DNA of 5,132 bases from an uncultured Micrococcales bacterium (GTDB lineage: Bacteria > Actinomycetota > Actinomycetes > Actinomycetales > Microbacteriaceae). The stretch lies in assembly GCA_903831585.1 (NCBI GenBank), contig CAIKYE010000268.1, forward strand, positions 1 to 5,132. The letters run 5' to 3'. Below the pieces are notes generated by a model, which ran no database searches, was not told the origin of the DNA, and saw nothing but the letters and a program-made list of their open reading frames with translations. Shown piece after piece: positions 1-5,132 of this stretch (its first letter is position 1; each line of letters opens with the position of its first letter). A program made the position numbers and the translations under genes.

Positions 1-16
1 CTTCGCGAATACTCAT
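1..16 (-). CDS. Start of a further operon gene, cut by the window edge
   Basis: An ATG at 16-14 (minus strand) opens a reading frame, M-S-I-R-E, that runs off the window after five codons. It begins 7 nt after the stop of the DUF2061 gene, so it would be the fifth member of the same operon. There is no clear Shine-Dalgarno sequence in the short gap, and translation could depend on coupling to the upstream gene. Five residues are too few to name a product. The call rests on spacing and the tight packing of the operon only. Confidence 0.4.
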
Positions 17-23
17 GGTGTCT

Positions 24-254
24 TTAACCCTTTGTCTCGGCGGGAATTCCCGATTTCTTCGGCTTTATTCGAGTCCAGATGCGCTCGTGCAAGTAATACA
101 AGACCGCCTCGCCAAGGGTTTGCAGCAGGGCAATGGTCAAACCGAGCTCCCAACTGCCGGTTAGCAGGTAGGTAATGGTGAACATCATGGCGTTGTGAAA
201 GATGTACCAGCTAATGGTTTTGCCTAGTGTGCGGCGTTTAGAGTCCATGGTCAT
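24..254 (-). CDS. DUF2061 family small membrane protein
   Basis: The 76-residue protein begins M-T-M-D-S-K-R-R-T-L. It has two hydrophobic helices, about residues 14-32 and 36-54, joined by a short L-T-G-S-W turn, and a basic C-terminal tail (R-I-K-P-K-K). The S-K-R-R-T-L-x-K-x-I-S-W start, the T-G before helix 2 and the Y-Y-L-H-E-R-I-W end of helix 2 match the DUF2061 family pattern; the function of that family is unknown. The frame is open for 14 more codons upstream (from 296), but those lie inside the preceding kinase gene. I chose the ATG at 254 because it forms an ATGA overlap with that gene's TGA (251-253), typical of translational coupling; a second ATG at 248 is possible. It is probably an inner-membrane protein. 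Confidence 0.75.
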   Translation of the reverse strand: MTMDSKRRTLGKTISWYIFHNAMMFTITYLLTGSWELGLTIALLQTLGEAVLYYLHERIWTRIKPKKSGIPAETKG

Positions 255-1174
255 TTGATCAGCTTGGCTAGATCGAAGCGTTCGGCCTTGCGCCAAGAGT
301 TATCGACAAACTTGGCATAGCGCGCCTTGTTGAGCAGCTGGTCTTCTCTCGACTCGAGCAGGTGCCAGGTAGCGCCCTCGAGATAGCGAAGCTTCACGTG
401 AAGTTCGATTAACTGAACATCTCGCTCGGTAATCTTGCCCACCTCGAAGTACTCGTTCAGATAGGCAACGATTAGGTCTTTCTGCATAGCCTTCTTCTCA
501 TAGAGCATGGCGTGAATTGCCACACCCAGTTCGAAATACTTCGATGCCCAACCCGCTTCGGCCCAGTCGATGAGCACCGCACGCTCCTGCTGAAAGACCA
601 CGTTCGAAAGATGGCTGTCGCTGTGAATAAAAGTGATGTCTTCGCGAGACAGCTCGTGTGCCTTTAGTGCCTTAGCTATCGAGCGCGCATACTTGATCAA
701 CTCGGGTGAGTAGTCGGCAGCGTTGGTTTTTGAGAAAATCGGCTTCAACATTCTGGCCGAGTTCCATTCGGCAAGTTTTGATTTGCCCTCGCGTTCAAAA
801 GCCAGGTGGAGCTTGCGATGAGCATCGGCGAGCATCTTGGCATGTTTCACCATCATGCTGCTTGCCACAATGTCACCGTCGACATAGGCATAGGAAACCA
901 TGTCGTATTGCTTCAACGGTTGACGATTCAAAACCGTTGGTGCAGAAATTTTCTTGTTGCGAAGCGAAGTTAGATTCTCGATTTCTTTTGTGAGCAACAG
1001 AACAAGTTTCTTGTTTTTGCGAACAAACTTATAGACGCGCGAAAGACGCTTGTTGATTACCGTGATGGCTTCGAAGCGACTGCGCTCAACCGAAAAACTC
1101 TCTGGCTCGTCGAGGCGATAAAGAGCCGTGCGAATCTCACGGGGTAGTGAGCCAAACGAAACGGTCTTAGCCAT
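251..1174 (-). CDS. APH/choline-kinase-like phosphotransferase
   Basis: The 307-residue protein has the protein-kinase-like fold of the aminoglycoside phosphotransferase/choline kinase superfamily (PF01636). The catalytic loop reads F-I-H-S-D-S-H-L-S-N-V-V-F, giving the HxDxxxxN signature at residues 184-191 with D186 as likely catalytic base and N191 as metal ligand. The magnesium-binding L-I-D-W follows at 201-204 (D203). The N-terminal lobe (about 30-100) contains V-Y-K-F and then L-V-L-L-L-T-K at 57-63; the lysine usual in V-L-K-L is a leucine here, so the nucleotide-binding Lys is absent or displaced to K63. The substrate cannot be read from sequence; a small hydroxylated molecule or cell-envelope sugar is as likely as an antibiotic, and resistance should not be assumed. 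It starts 4 nt after the histidine kinase stop and overlaps the DUF2061 gene by 4 nt, so it is in the two-component operon. Confidence 0.8.
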   Translation of the reverse strand: MAKTVSFGSLPREIRTALYRLDEPESFSVERSRFEAITVINKRLSRVYKFVRKNKKLVLLLTKEIENLTSLRNKKISAPTVLNRQPLKQYDMVSYAYVDGDIVASSMMVKHAKMLADAHRKLHLAFEREGKSKLAEWNSARMLKPIFSKTNAADYSPELIKYARSIAKALKAHELSREDITFIHSDSHLSNVVFQQERAVLIDWAEAGWASKYFELGVAIHAMLYEKKAMQKDLIVAYLNEYFEVGKITERDVQLIELHVKLRYLEGATWHLLESREDQLLNKARYAKFVDNSWRKAERFDLAKLIK

Positions 1175-1178
1175 TTCT

Positions 1179-2417
1179 TTAGTTTAAGGGCAGCCTGATT
1201 TCGAGTTTTAACCCACCGAGTTCGCTCGGGCCGATTGCCAGCTCGCCACCGTGAGCCTCAACGATCGACTTCATCAGGGTCATGCCAAGCCCGGTGCCAC
1301 CGGTCTCACGGCTGCGCGACTCATCGAATCGCCTGAAGCCTTGAATACCCTTGGCATAAGCGTCTTCGGGTAAACCCTTGCCGGCATCTTCGATGGTCAA
1401 AACTGCTACTTTTCGCTCTGCCGCAAGGGTTAAGCGAACCGCGTCTTGGCTCGAGGTGTGGCGCATGATGTTGCCGGTGGCGTTATCGAGCAAGCGCCGC
1501 AGCAGTTCGGCCGAGCCCAAAACGCCCAGCTGGGCCAATTGGGTGTCGATCTTGCGTTTTGGCGAGGTTGCCTGGAGGTCTTCGGCTGCGGCAGCAACGA
1601 GCGGCGCTAATTCAACCCTGGCGAAGGTGTTGCTCGAAACCGAGCCAACTTCGGCCAGTTGCAGCAGTCCGGTGATGGTGTCATCCATGCGGTTTACCTG
1701 TTCGACAATGCGGCCATAGGCCCGTTCGCGCTGCTCGGCAGTGGTTTTGGCCCCTGATTTTGCCAGTAATTCGGCATAGCCCTTGATCACCGTGAGCGGG
1801 GTGCGCAACTCGTGCGATGCATCGCCCATGAAGCTCTGCATGCTCTCGCGGGTCTCGCGCTCTTGATCGGCAGTGCCGGCCAGCGTCTTGATGACCGACT
1901 TCAAATCGCGACGAATCAACACGGTTATTGCTGCACCGGCAAGAGCAATTGTGATTGCTGATACAAGAATCAGCATCGATAGGTTACTCAATCGAGCCAG
2001 CTGCGCCGATTCGGTCGATGTTGCTACCAGTAGATACTCGTTGTCACCCATAGCGACAGCACGCAGTTGATATTCGGTCGCCCCAGAAACAATGACGGCC
2101 TCGGTCGAGGCCGACTTAAGCACCTTTGCAGCCGGTGCAACATCGATGCTCACAGAGCTCTCTGTAAGGGTGGTGATGTTTCTATCCATATCGACAAAAG
2201 CCATGGTCAGGGGAGTATCGATTTCATCGGCCACTACCAGAGCAGTGCTCAGGGTGTCGGCACTCGTGGCAATTCTTAGAGCTGCCTCATCGAGAACTTT
2301 CTCGGTGCGTCGAAGTTCGCTTGCGTGATTCAACTCGACCATCGCATAGCCGCCACCGATTAGAGCAATCGAAAAAACCGCAACAGCGCTTAGTGAAACT
2401 TTTGTTATTAGTTTCAT
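1179..2417 (-). CDS. Membrane sensor histidine kinase
   Basis: The 412-residue protein is a two-component sensor kinase that autophosphorylates on histidine and passes the phosphate to the adjacent regulator. TM1 is about residues 7-29 and TM2 about 146-168, bracketing an extracytoplasmic sensor region of roughly 115 residues that I cannot assign to a family. The dimerisation helix carries A-S-H-E-L-R-T-P-L with phospho-acceptor H202. The ATPase domain shows an N box ending N-I-M-R-H-T (N316), a G1 box D-A-G-K-G (344-348), an F box F-R-R-F-D-E-S and a G2 box G-G-T-G-L-G (373-378), so it looks catalytically complete. Only about 33 residues separate TM2 from H202, too few for a full HAMP linker. 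Its ATG overlaps the regulator's stop as ATGA, so the two are translationally coupled. The kinase family is certain; the signal is unknown. Confidence 0.96.
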   Translation of the reverse strand: MKLITKVSLSAVAVFSIALIGGGYAMVELNHASELRRTEKVLDEAALRIATSADTLSTALVVADEIDTPLTMAFVDMDRNITTLTESSVSIDVAPAAKVLKSASTEAVIVSGATEYQLRAVAMGDNEYLLVATSTESAQLARLSNLSMLILVSAITIALAGAAITVLIRRDLKSVIKTLAGTADQERETRESMQSFMGDASHELRTPLTVIKGYAELLAKSGAKTTAEQRERAYGRIVEQVNRMDDTITGLLQLAEVGSVSSNTFARVELAPLVAAAAEDLQATSPKRKIDTQLAQLGVLGSAELLRRLLDNATGNIMRHTSSQDAVRLTLAAERKVAVLTIEDAGKGLPEDAYAKGIQGFRRFDESRSRETGGTGLGMTLMKSIVEAHGGELAIGPSELGGLKLEIRLPLN

Positions 2418-3094
2418 TCGCCAGCATCAATCTGAAAACCAATTCCGCGAACAGTCTTGATTCCCTGCCAGGTGTCGGTGTGAACTTTCTTGCGCAGATA
2501 AGAAATGTAAGTGTCGAGCACGGTCACATTTGTGTCCCAGTTAATTCCCCAAACCGAATCGAGCAGTGCGCCTTTTGTTGCTACGCGACCCTTGCGCTGC
2601 ATCAATTCTTGCAACAGACGAAACTCGGTTGGTGACAGCTCGATTGCAGCACCATTGACGGTAACCGTGTGCGCATCTTCGTCAAGTCGAACTGGGCCAA
2701 TCTCGAGAACTTGGCTAGACGACTTGAGCAGGTGCTTGAGCCTTGCTTCAACTCGCAACATGAGTTCTTCAAGACCAAATGGCTTTGTTACGTAGTCGTC
2801 GGCACCGGCGCGAAAGCCGACAGCAACATCGGCGCGATCGCCGCGTGCGGTTAGCAAAATCACGGGAGTCTCATCGCCCGTTGCGCGCAGTCTCTCAAGA
2901 AGCTCGAAGCCGTTCACCTTTGGCATGTTCACATCGCTGATGATCAGATCGAAGTTGCCCTCGTATATCTCACGCAGTGCTGCGTGGCCATCGGCTGCCG
3001 TGGCAGTGGCGTAACCCTGCATTCGCAAGGCATCGGCGAGCATGTCGCGAACGCCCGGTTCGTCGTCAACGACGATGATGCTTGCCTTTGGCAT
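2414..3094 (-). CDS. OmpR/PhoB-family response regulator
   Basis: The 226-residue protein is a DNA-binding response regulator. The receiver domain (about 1-118) has the acidic pocket D10-D11-E12, phospho-acceptor D54 in I-I-S-D-V-N-M-P, switch residue T82 in L-L-T-A-R and K104 in V-T-K-P-F. The C-terminal winged helix (about 129-226) has the family features L-S-P-T-E-F-R-L-L near its start, V-L-D-T-Y-I-S-Y-L-R-K-K-V in the recognition region and T-V-R-G-I-G-F at the wing. The frame stays open upstream to 3160, but the start at 3094 is preferred: AGGAGG lies 5 nt before it, the N-terminus then begins in register with the receiver fold, and the total matches the usual family length. It is the first gene of the operon and the partner of the overlapping kinase. 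Its likely target is the repeat operator just upstream, implying autoregulation (inference). Confidence 0.97.
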   Translation of the reverse strand: MPKASIIVVDDEPGVRDMLADALRMQGYATATAADGHAALREIYEGNFDLIISDVNMPKVNGFELLERLRATGDETPVILLTARGDRADVAVGFRAGADDYVTKPFGLEELMLRVEARLKHLLKSSSQVLEIGPVRLDEDAHTVTVNGAAIELSPTEFRLLQELMQRKGRVATKGALLDSVWGINWDTNVTVLDTYISYLRKKVHTDTWQGIKTVRGIGFQIDAGE

Positions 3095-3099
3095 GCTTG

Positions 3100-3105
3100 C
3101 CTCCT
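3100..3105 (-). promoter_or_regulatory. Strong ribosome binding site deciding the regulator start
   Basis: The minus strand reads AGGAGG here, followed by CAAGC and ATG. The complete Shine-Dalgarno core and 5-nt spacing fix the response regulator start at 3094 rather than the in-frame ATGs at 3109 or 3160. Confidence 0.85.
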
Positions 3106-3111
3106 GCATTG

Positions 3112-3140
3112 AGTCTAGGTAGCCCCAGCAGGGCGGGCAA
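3112..3140 (-). promoter_or_regulatory. Promoter of the two-component operon
   Basis: On the minus strand, -35 TTGCCC (3140-3135) is separated by 17 nt from -10 TAGACT (3117-3112). The -10 fits the TANNNT pattern and is the same hexamer used in front of the lipoprotein gene. The expected transcription start is near 3105, which would leave only about a dozen untranslated bases with the AGGAGG right at the mRNA 5' end. The nearest TTCTAA box ends 2 nt upstream of the -35, the usual position for activation by an OmpR-family regulator. Confidence 0.6.
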
Positions 3141-3142
3141 TC

Positions 3143-3182
3143 TTCTAACCCTCTGCCCATGGTTTTCTAAGGATTTTCTAAG
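3143..3182. promoter_or_regulatory. Helically phased TTCTAA direct repeats, probable regulator operator
   Basis: TTCTAA occurs at 3143, 3165 and 3176, i.e. at offsets of 22 and 11 bp. The last two copies extend to an 11-bp unit, TTTTCTAAGGA and TTTTCTAAGAA, with 10 of 11 positions identical. The skipped grid position at 3154 (TGCCCA) keeps only 3 of 6 bases. Tandem direct repeats with an 11-bp period are how OmpR/PhoB-family dimers bind one face of DNA. The site is next to such a regulator and between its promoter and the divergent secreted-protein gene. The repeats are seen directly; which protein binds is inference. Confidence 0.6.
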
Positions 3183-3223
3183 AACCGCTATGCGACTCTA
3201 TGGGTGTCATGTTTTTCAACTCT

Positions 3224-3229
3224 GAGGAG
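3224..3229 (+). promoter_or_regulatory. Ribosome binding site of the secreted-protein gene
   Basis: GAGGAG lies 9 nt before the ATG at 3239. It supports that start over the in-frame ATG at 3200, which would lie upstream of this site and would place the basic signal-peptide start in the interior. Confidence 0.75.
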
Positions 3230-3238
3230 AGTAACCAA

Positions 3239-3787
3239 ATGTCAGCAAAGAAATCATTTGCAGCGATCGTTCTAAGCGCATCACTAGTGCTTGGTGGATC
3301 AGTTGCAGCAATGGCAACTGAAAGCACCGAAGTCGTAGCTCCGGTTTCAGCGCCAGCAGCATCACCAACCCCAAAGGCTAAGCCTTGGCAAGAATACAAA
3401 GCGGCGATGACCACTTTCAAAACCGCCATGGATAAGTTCAAGGCAGATCGAATCACGTTTGATCAGGCCATGCAGGCACACCGCACTGCAATGACTGCTT
3501 ACATGACCGCTAAGAAGCCAATCAACGATGCATTCAAGGCAACCGTAGATGCAGCGCGCGTAACGTTGAAGGCCGCGCTTGCTGCAGCAACTACAAACGA
3601 GCAGAAGTCAGCAGCATACGCAGCGATGAAGGCTGTAGTTACAACTGCAACCGCAACTCGTGACGCAGCTGTTGCTCTTCTTGGCCCAGCTCCGGCAAAG
3701 CCAGTGAAGCCGGTCAAGCCAAGCAGGCCAGTTGCACCAGAGAAGCCAGCAAAGCCAACACCTGCACCAACCATCGCACCTAACTAA
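3239..3787 (+). CDS. Secreted helical heptad-repeat protein with Lys-Pro tail
   Basis: This 182-residue protein belongs to no family I can name. It has a Sec signal peptide: basic M-S-A-K-K, hydrophobic core about 6-22, and A-M-A at 24-26 as the likely cleavage site. A Pro/Ala/Ser linker (about 33-49) leads to a helical domain of about 53-155. There, residues 53-115 run in nine heptads with Tyr, Phe, His, Ile or Thr at the first position (Y53, F60, F67, F74, H81, Y88, I95, T102, T109) and Ala at the fourth in all but one (D70), often followed by Met. The C-terminus (about 159-182) is a Lys-Pro/Pro-Ala-rich extended tail that may sit in the cell wall. There is no Cys, lipobox, sortase motif or second membrane helix. 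It is divergent from the two-component operon across a shared operator, so it is a likely regulon member (inference). Its codon choice leans to GCA/GCT and AAG, unlike the GCC/GCG-richer neighbours, which may reflect high expression. Confidence 0.88.
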   Translation: MSAKKSFAAIVLSASLVLGGSVAAMATESTEVVAPVSAPAASPTPKAKPWQEYKAAMTTFKTAMDKFKADRITFDQAMQAHRTAMTAYMTAKKPINDAFKATVDAARVTLKAALAAATTNEQKSAAYAAMKAVVTTATATRDAAVALLGPAPAKPVKPVKPSRPVAPEKPAKPTPAPTIAPN

Positions 3788-3816
3788 AACTTCGTGCGGC
3801 TAACGCCAGCGAAAAA

Positions 3817-3852
3817 GAAACTCCCCGGCAATAACAAGTGCCGGGGAGTTTC
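3817..3852 (+). terminator. Rho-independent terminator after the secreted-protein gene
   Basis: A perfect 14-bp inverted repeat, GAAACTCCCCGGCA (3817-3830) and its complement (3839-3852), encloses an 8-nt loop and is followed by TCTTTT. The gene stop lies 29 nt upstream. The A-rich left flank (AAAAA at 3812-3816) would give a U-run on the minus strand, so the hairpin could stop transcription from both sides. Confidence 0.9.
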
Positions 3853-3856
3853 TCTT

Positions 3857-3884
3857 TTGACGAGACAAATAACAGTCATAGACT
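3857..3884 (+). promoter_or_regulatory. Promoter of the lipoprotein gene, apparently leaderless
   Basis: TTGACG (3857-3862) matches the -35 consensus at five of six bases. It is followed after 16 nt by TAGACT (3879-3884), which fits TANNNT. Only 6 nt separate the -10 from the ATG at 3891, so transcription should start at or within a base or two of the A of the start codon. No purine-rich ribosome binding site precedes the ATG. The first two bases of the -35 belong to the U-tract of the terminator. Confidence 0.65.
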
Positions 3885-3890
3885 GACGAC

Positions 3891-4961
3891 ATGATGGCCT
3901 CGCGCAAAATCTTTCGTGCAACTGCAACACTCGCAATCGCAGCGCTCGCGCTCGCGGGTTGCGCCCCGACATCAGGCCCAACCGCAGAGCCGAACCCGAC
4001 CCCGGTATTCGTGACAGCACCGCTAACTGGTGTGCAGTTCGCCGAGGGAACCCTCGAAGCAACAAACCTGAGTCGCCCATCTGTTGCTTGCAAGATCGAC
4101 AACAGTGAAGCAGCCCGCCCGCAACTCGGCCTAAACCGCACAGACATTGTCTTCGACGAAATGGTCGAGGGTGGCCTAACCCGACTGGTCGCCGTTTGGC
4201 ACAGCGATCAGCCGGCCGCGGTTGCTCCGGTTCGCTCGATTCGCCCGATGGACCCAGACATCATCAGCCCATTCGGCGGCATTGTTTGTTACTCGGGCGG
4301 CCAGTGGGTTTTCATGAAGATGATGCTCGCAACCAACGTTTTCAACGCTAGCGAGACCAGCGAGAAAGACAACGGCACCTTCAGCCGCAGCTCAGACCGC
4401 GAAGCCCCACACAACGTGGTTGTCGATGTGGCAAAGCTGGCCACGGCGCATCCCGAATTGGCCGCGCCTGGCGTGCAGTTCGGTTTCGCCAACTCACTCG
4501 CCAACTCGACGGCTGCCCTCACAGGCACTTCTGTGACTGATATAAAGGTCTACTTTCCGCTGGCGTTGGCCCAGTGGGTGCCTACCGCCGATGAAACCCG
4601 CTTTTTGCGTATCCAAGACGGCAAAATTCACACGGATGCCGCCGACGGCAAGCAACTCAGCGCAGCCAATGTGGTCATCATGACCATGCAGATTGACCGG
4701 TCTTATCTTGATCACAAGTATGGAAACGTGCCAAAAACCTTGATGATTGGCACCGGCCAGGCGCAGGTTTGCTCGGCCGGCAAGTGCGTTAACGCAACTT
4801 GGGCAAAGGCCAGCCAAACCGCACCTATTACTCTTACCGATTCGACAGGTAATCCGGTGCTTTTGGCCCCAGGAAACACCTGGTTCGAGCTGATGCCGAC
4901 TGTGCCAGAGGGCAAGTTGGTGTTGACCGCGAAGCCTTCGCCGAGCGCCACGCCTAAGTAG
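3891..4961 (+). CDS. DUF3048 (YerB-like) lipoprotein
   Basis: The 356-residue protein is a predicted membrane-anchored lipoprotein. A basic start (S-R-K-I-F-R) and hydrophobic stretch end in the lipobox L-A-G-C, making C24 the lipidated residue. A Pro/Thr-rich linker follows to about residue 45. The DUF3048 N-terminal domain is recognised by C-K-I-D-N (67-71), A-R-P-Q-L-G-L (75-81), D-I-V-F-D-E-M-V-E-G-G-L-T-R (85-98) and P-V-R-S-I-R-P (113-119). The C-terminal half (about 225-345) fits the DUF3048 C-terminal domain and contains a Cys pair at 294 and 299 (Q-V-C-S-A-G-K-C) that could form a disulfide outside the cell. A Pro/Ser tail ends the protein. The family is widespread in Gram-positive bacteria (B. 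subtilis YerB) and has no settled biochemical role. Two adjacent ATGs (3891, 3894) are possible starts; the promoter position favours the first. It has its own promoter after a terminator, so it is not in the preceding gene's operon. Confidence 0.93.
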   Translation: MMASRKIFRATATLAIAALALAGCAPTSGPTAEPNPTPVFVTAPLTGVQFAEGTLEATNLSRPSVACKIDNSEAARPQLGLNRTDIVFDEMVEGGLTRLVAVWHSDQPAAVAPVRSIRPMDPDIISPFGGIVCYSGGQWVFMKMMLATNVFNASETSEKDNGTFSRSSDREAPHNVVVDVAKLATAHPELAAPGVQFGFANSLANSTAALTGTSVTDIKVYFPLALAQWVPTADETRFLRIQDGKIHTDAADGKQLSAANVVIMTMQIDRSYLDHKYGNVPKTLMIGTGQAQVCSAGKCVNATWAKASQTAPITLTDSTGNPVLLAPGNTWFELMPTVPEGKLVLTAKPSPSATPK

Positions 4962-5012
4962 CAAACCTTCGGCTAGCCACCTATTGGCCTAGTTTGCCCT
5001 CAAAGCATCTAG

Positions 5013-5018
5013 TAATTT
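5013..5018 (+). promoter_or_regulatory. Possible -10 box of the last gene
   Basis: TAATTT fits TANNNT and ends 7 nt before the ATG at 5026, nearly the same geometry as the lipoprotein promoter. No good -35 is present at the right distance (AGTTTG at 4991-4996 would give a 16-nt spacer). The call is tentative. Confidence 0.35.
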
Positions 5019-5025
5019 CTTACCT

Positions 5026-5132
5026 ATGAGGTTGTGGCGGCGACCCCAGCGCTTTGTTGCGCTGGCTAAACAAAAAGGGCGTGCTTGGTCAAGCGCGTTG
5101 CTTGTTGCCACCCTTACCCTCGCTCTCGCATC
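5026..5132 (+). CDS. N-terminus of an exported or membrane protein, cut by window end
   Basis: An ATG at 5026 opens a frame that stays open to the window end (35 full codons). It begins M-R-L-W-R-R-P-Q-R-F, has further basic residues (K-Q-K-G-R), then a hydrophobic run, A-L-L-V-A-T-L-T-L-A-L-A. This is a long, positively charged signal peptide or signal anchor, so the product is exported or membrane-tethered. No ribosome binding site precedes it; the upstream bases are pyrimidine-rich. The product cannot be identified from this fragment. It lies 64 nt after the lipoprotein gene on the same strand, so read-through from that gene is also possible. Confidence 0.6.
   Translation, partial: MRLWRRPQRFVALAKQKGRAWSSALLVATLTLALA

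Noticed and set aside
255..296. Earlier start for the DUF2061 protein at 296
   Set aside because: It lies inside the phosphotransferase C-terminal coding region, adds residues outside the family pattern, and the ATGA overlap at 251-254 is a better coupled start.
251..1174. Antibiotic-resistance aminoglycoside phosphotransferase
   Set aside because: Only the superfamily catalytic loop is shared. Nothing in the sequence or in the two-component operon context points to an antibiotic substrate.
1378..2854. Plus-strand open frames opposite the kinase and regulator genes
   Set aside because: They are antisense shadows of strongly supported genes, lack ribosome binding sites and show no recognisable domain.
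3095..3160. N-terminal extension of the response regulator by 22 residues
   Set aside because: The extension overlaps the predicted promoter and the AGGAGG site, and its residues do not resemble a receiver domain. The start at 3094 gives a normal-length protein.
3200..3238. Earlier in-frame ATG for the secreted protein
   Set aside because: It lies upstream of the GAGGAG site and would put 13 residues, two of them acidic, in front of the basic signal-peptide start.
4494..4964. 156-codon minus-strand frame opposite the lipoprotein gene
   Set aside because: It is a shadow of the DUF3048 coding sequence, with no ribosome binding site or recognisable family features.
4961..4997. Possible hairpin (GCAAAC at 4961-4966 with GTTTGC at 4992-4997, plus the palindrome GGCTAGCC at 4971-4978)
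   Set aside because: The inner pairing is imperfect and no U-tract follows, so I do not call a terminator.

Overview
The window looks like a chromosomal segment of a moderate-GC actinobacterium. The evidence is an OmpR-family response regulator and kinase pair of actinobacterial style, ATGA start/stop overlaps, promoters that end almost on the start codon (leaderless mRNAs), a DUF3048 lipoprotein and an Ala/Lys/Pro-rich secreted protein. A small-genome Microbacteriaceae-like freshwater lineage would fit, but that placement is an inference without any database search. I see no mobile element, CRISPR array, tRNA or rRNA.

Left arm (positions 1 to 3094, minus strand): one tightly packed operon. 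In transcription order it holds a response regulator, a membrane sensor histidine kinase, an APH/choline-kinase-fold phosphotransferase, a small two-helix DUF2061 membrane protein, and the first codons of another gene cut off by the window edge. Junctions are a 4-nt ATGA overlap, a 4-nt gap, another ATGA overlap and a 7-nt gap, so co-transcription is very likely. A promoter with a TAGACT -10 and a strong AGGAGG ribosome binding site sit in front of the regulator.

Centre (3095 to 3238): a 144-bp divergent control region. It carries three TTCTAA boxes on an 11-bp helical grid, with one grid position degenerate. This is the expected architecture of a tandem OmpR/PhoB-type operator. It lies between the two-component operon and a divergent gene for a small exported protein built on a (F/Y)xxAMxx heptad repeat with a Lys-Pro tail. 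The simplest reading is that the regulator controls itself and the secreted protein, a layout reminiscent of envelope-stress systems with a helical extracytoplasmic effector.

Right arm (3239 to 5132, plus strand): the secreted protein gene ends in a strong hairpin terminator. The U-tract of the terminator runs into the -35 box of the next promoter, which drives an apparently leaderless DUF3048 (YerB-like) lipoprotein gene. A further exported protein starts at 5026, also without a ribosome binding site, and is cut by the window end.

Most of the window has ordinary families. The parts that merit a second look are the phased operator with its heptad-repeat partner, the addition of a degenerate phosphotransferase and a DUF2061 protein to a two-component operon, and the terminator/leaderless-promoter overlap.
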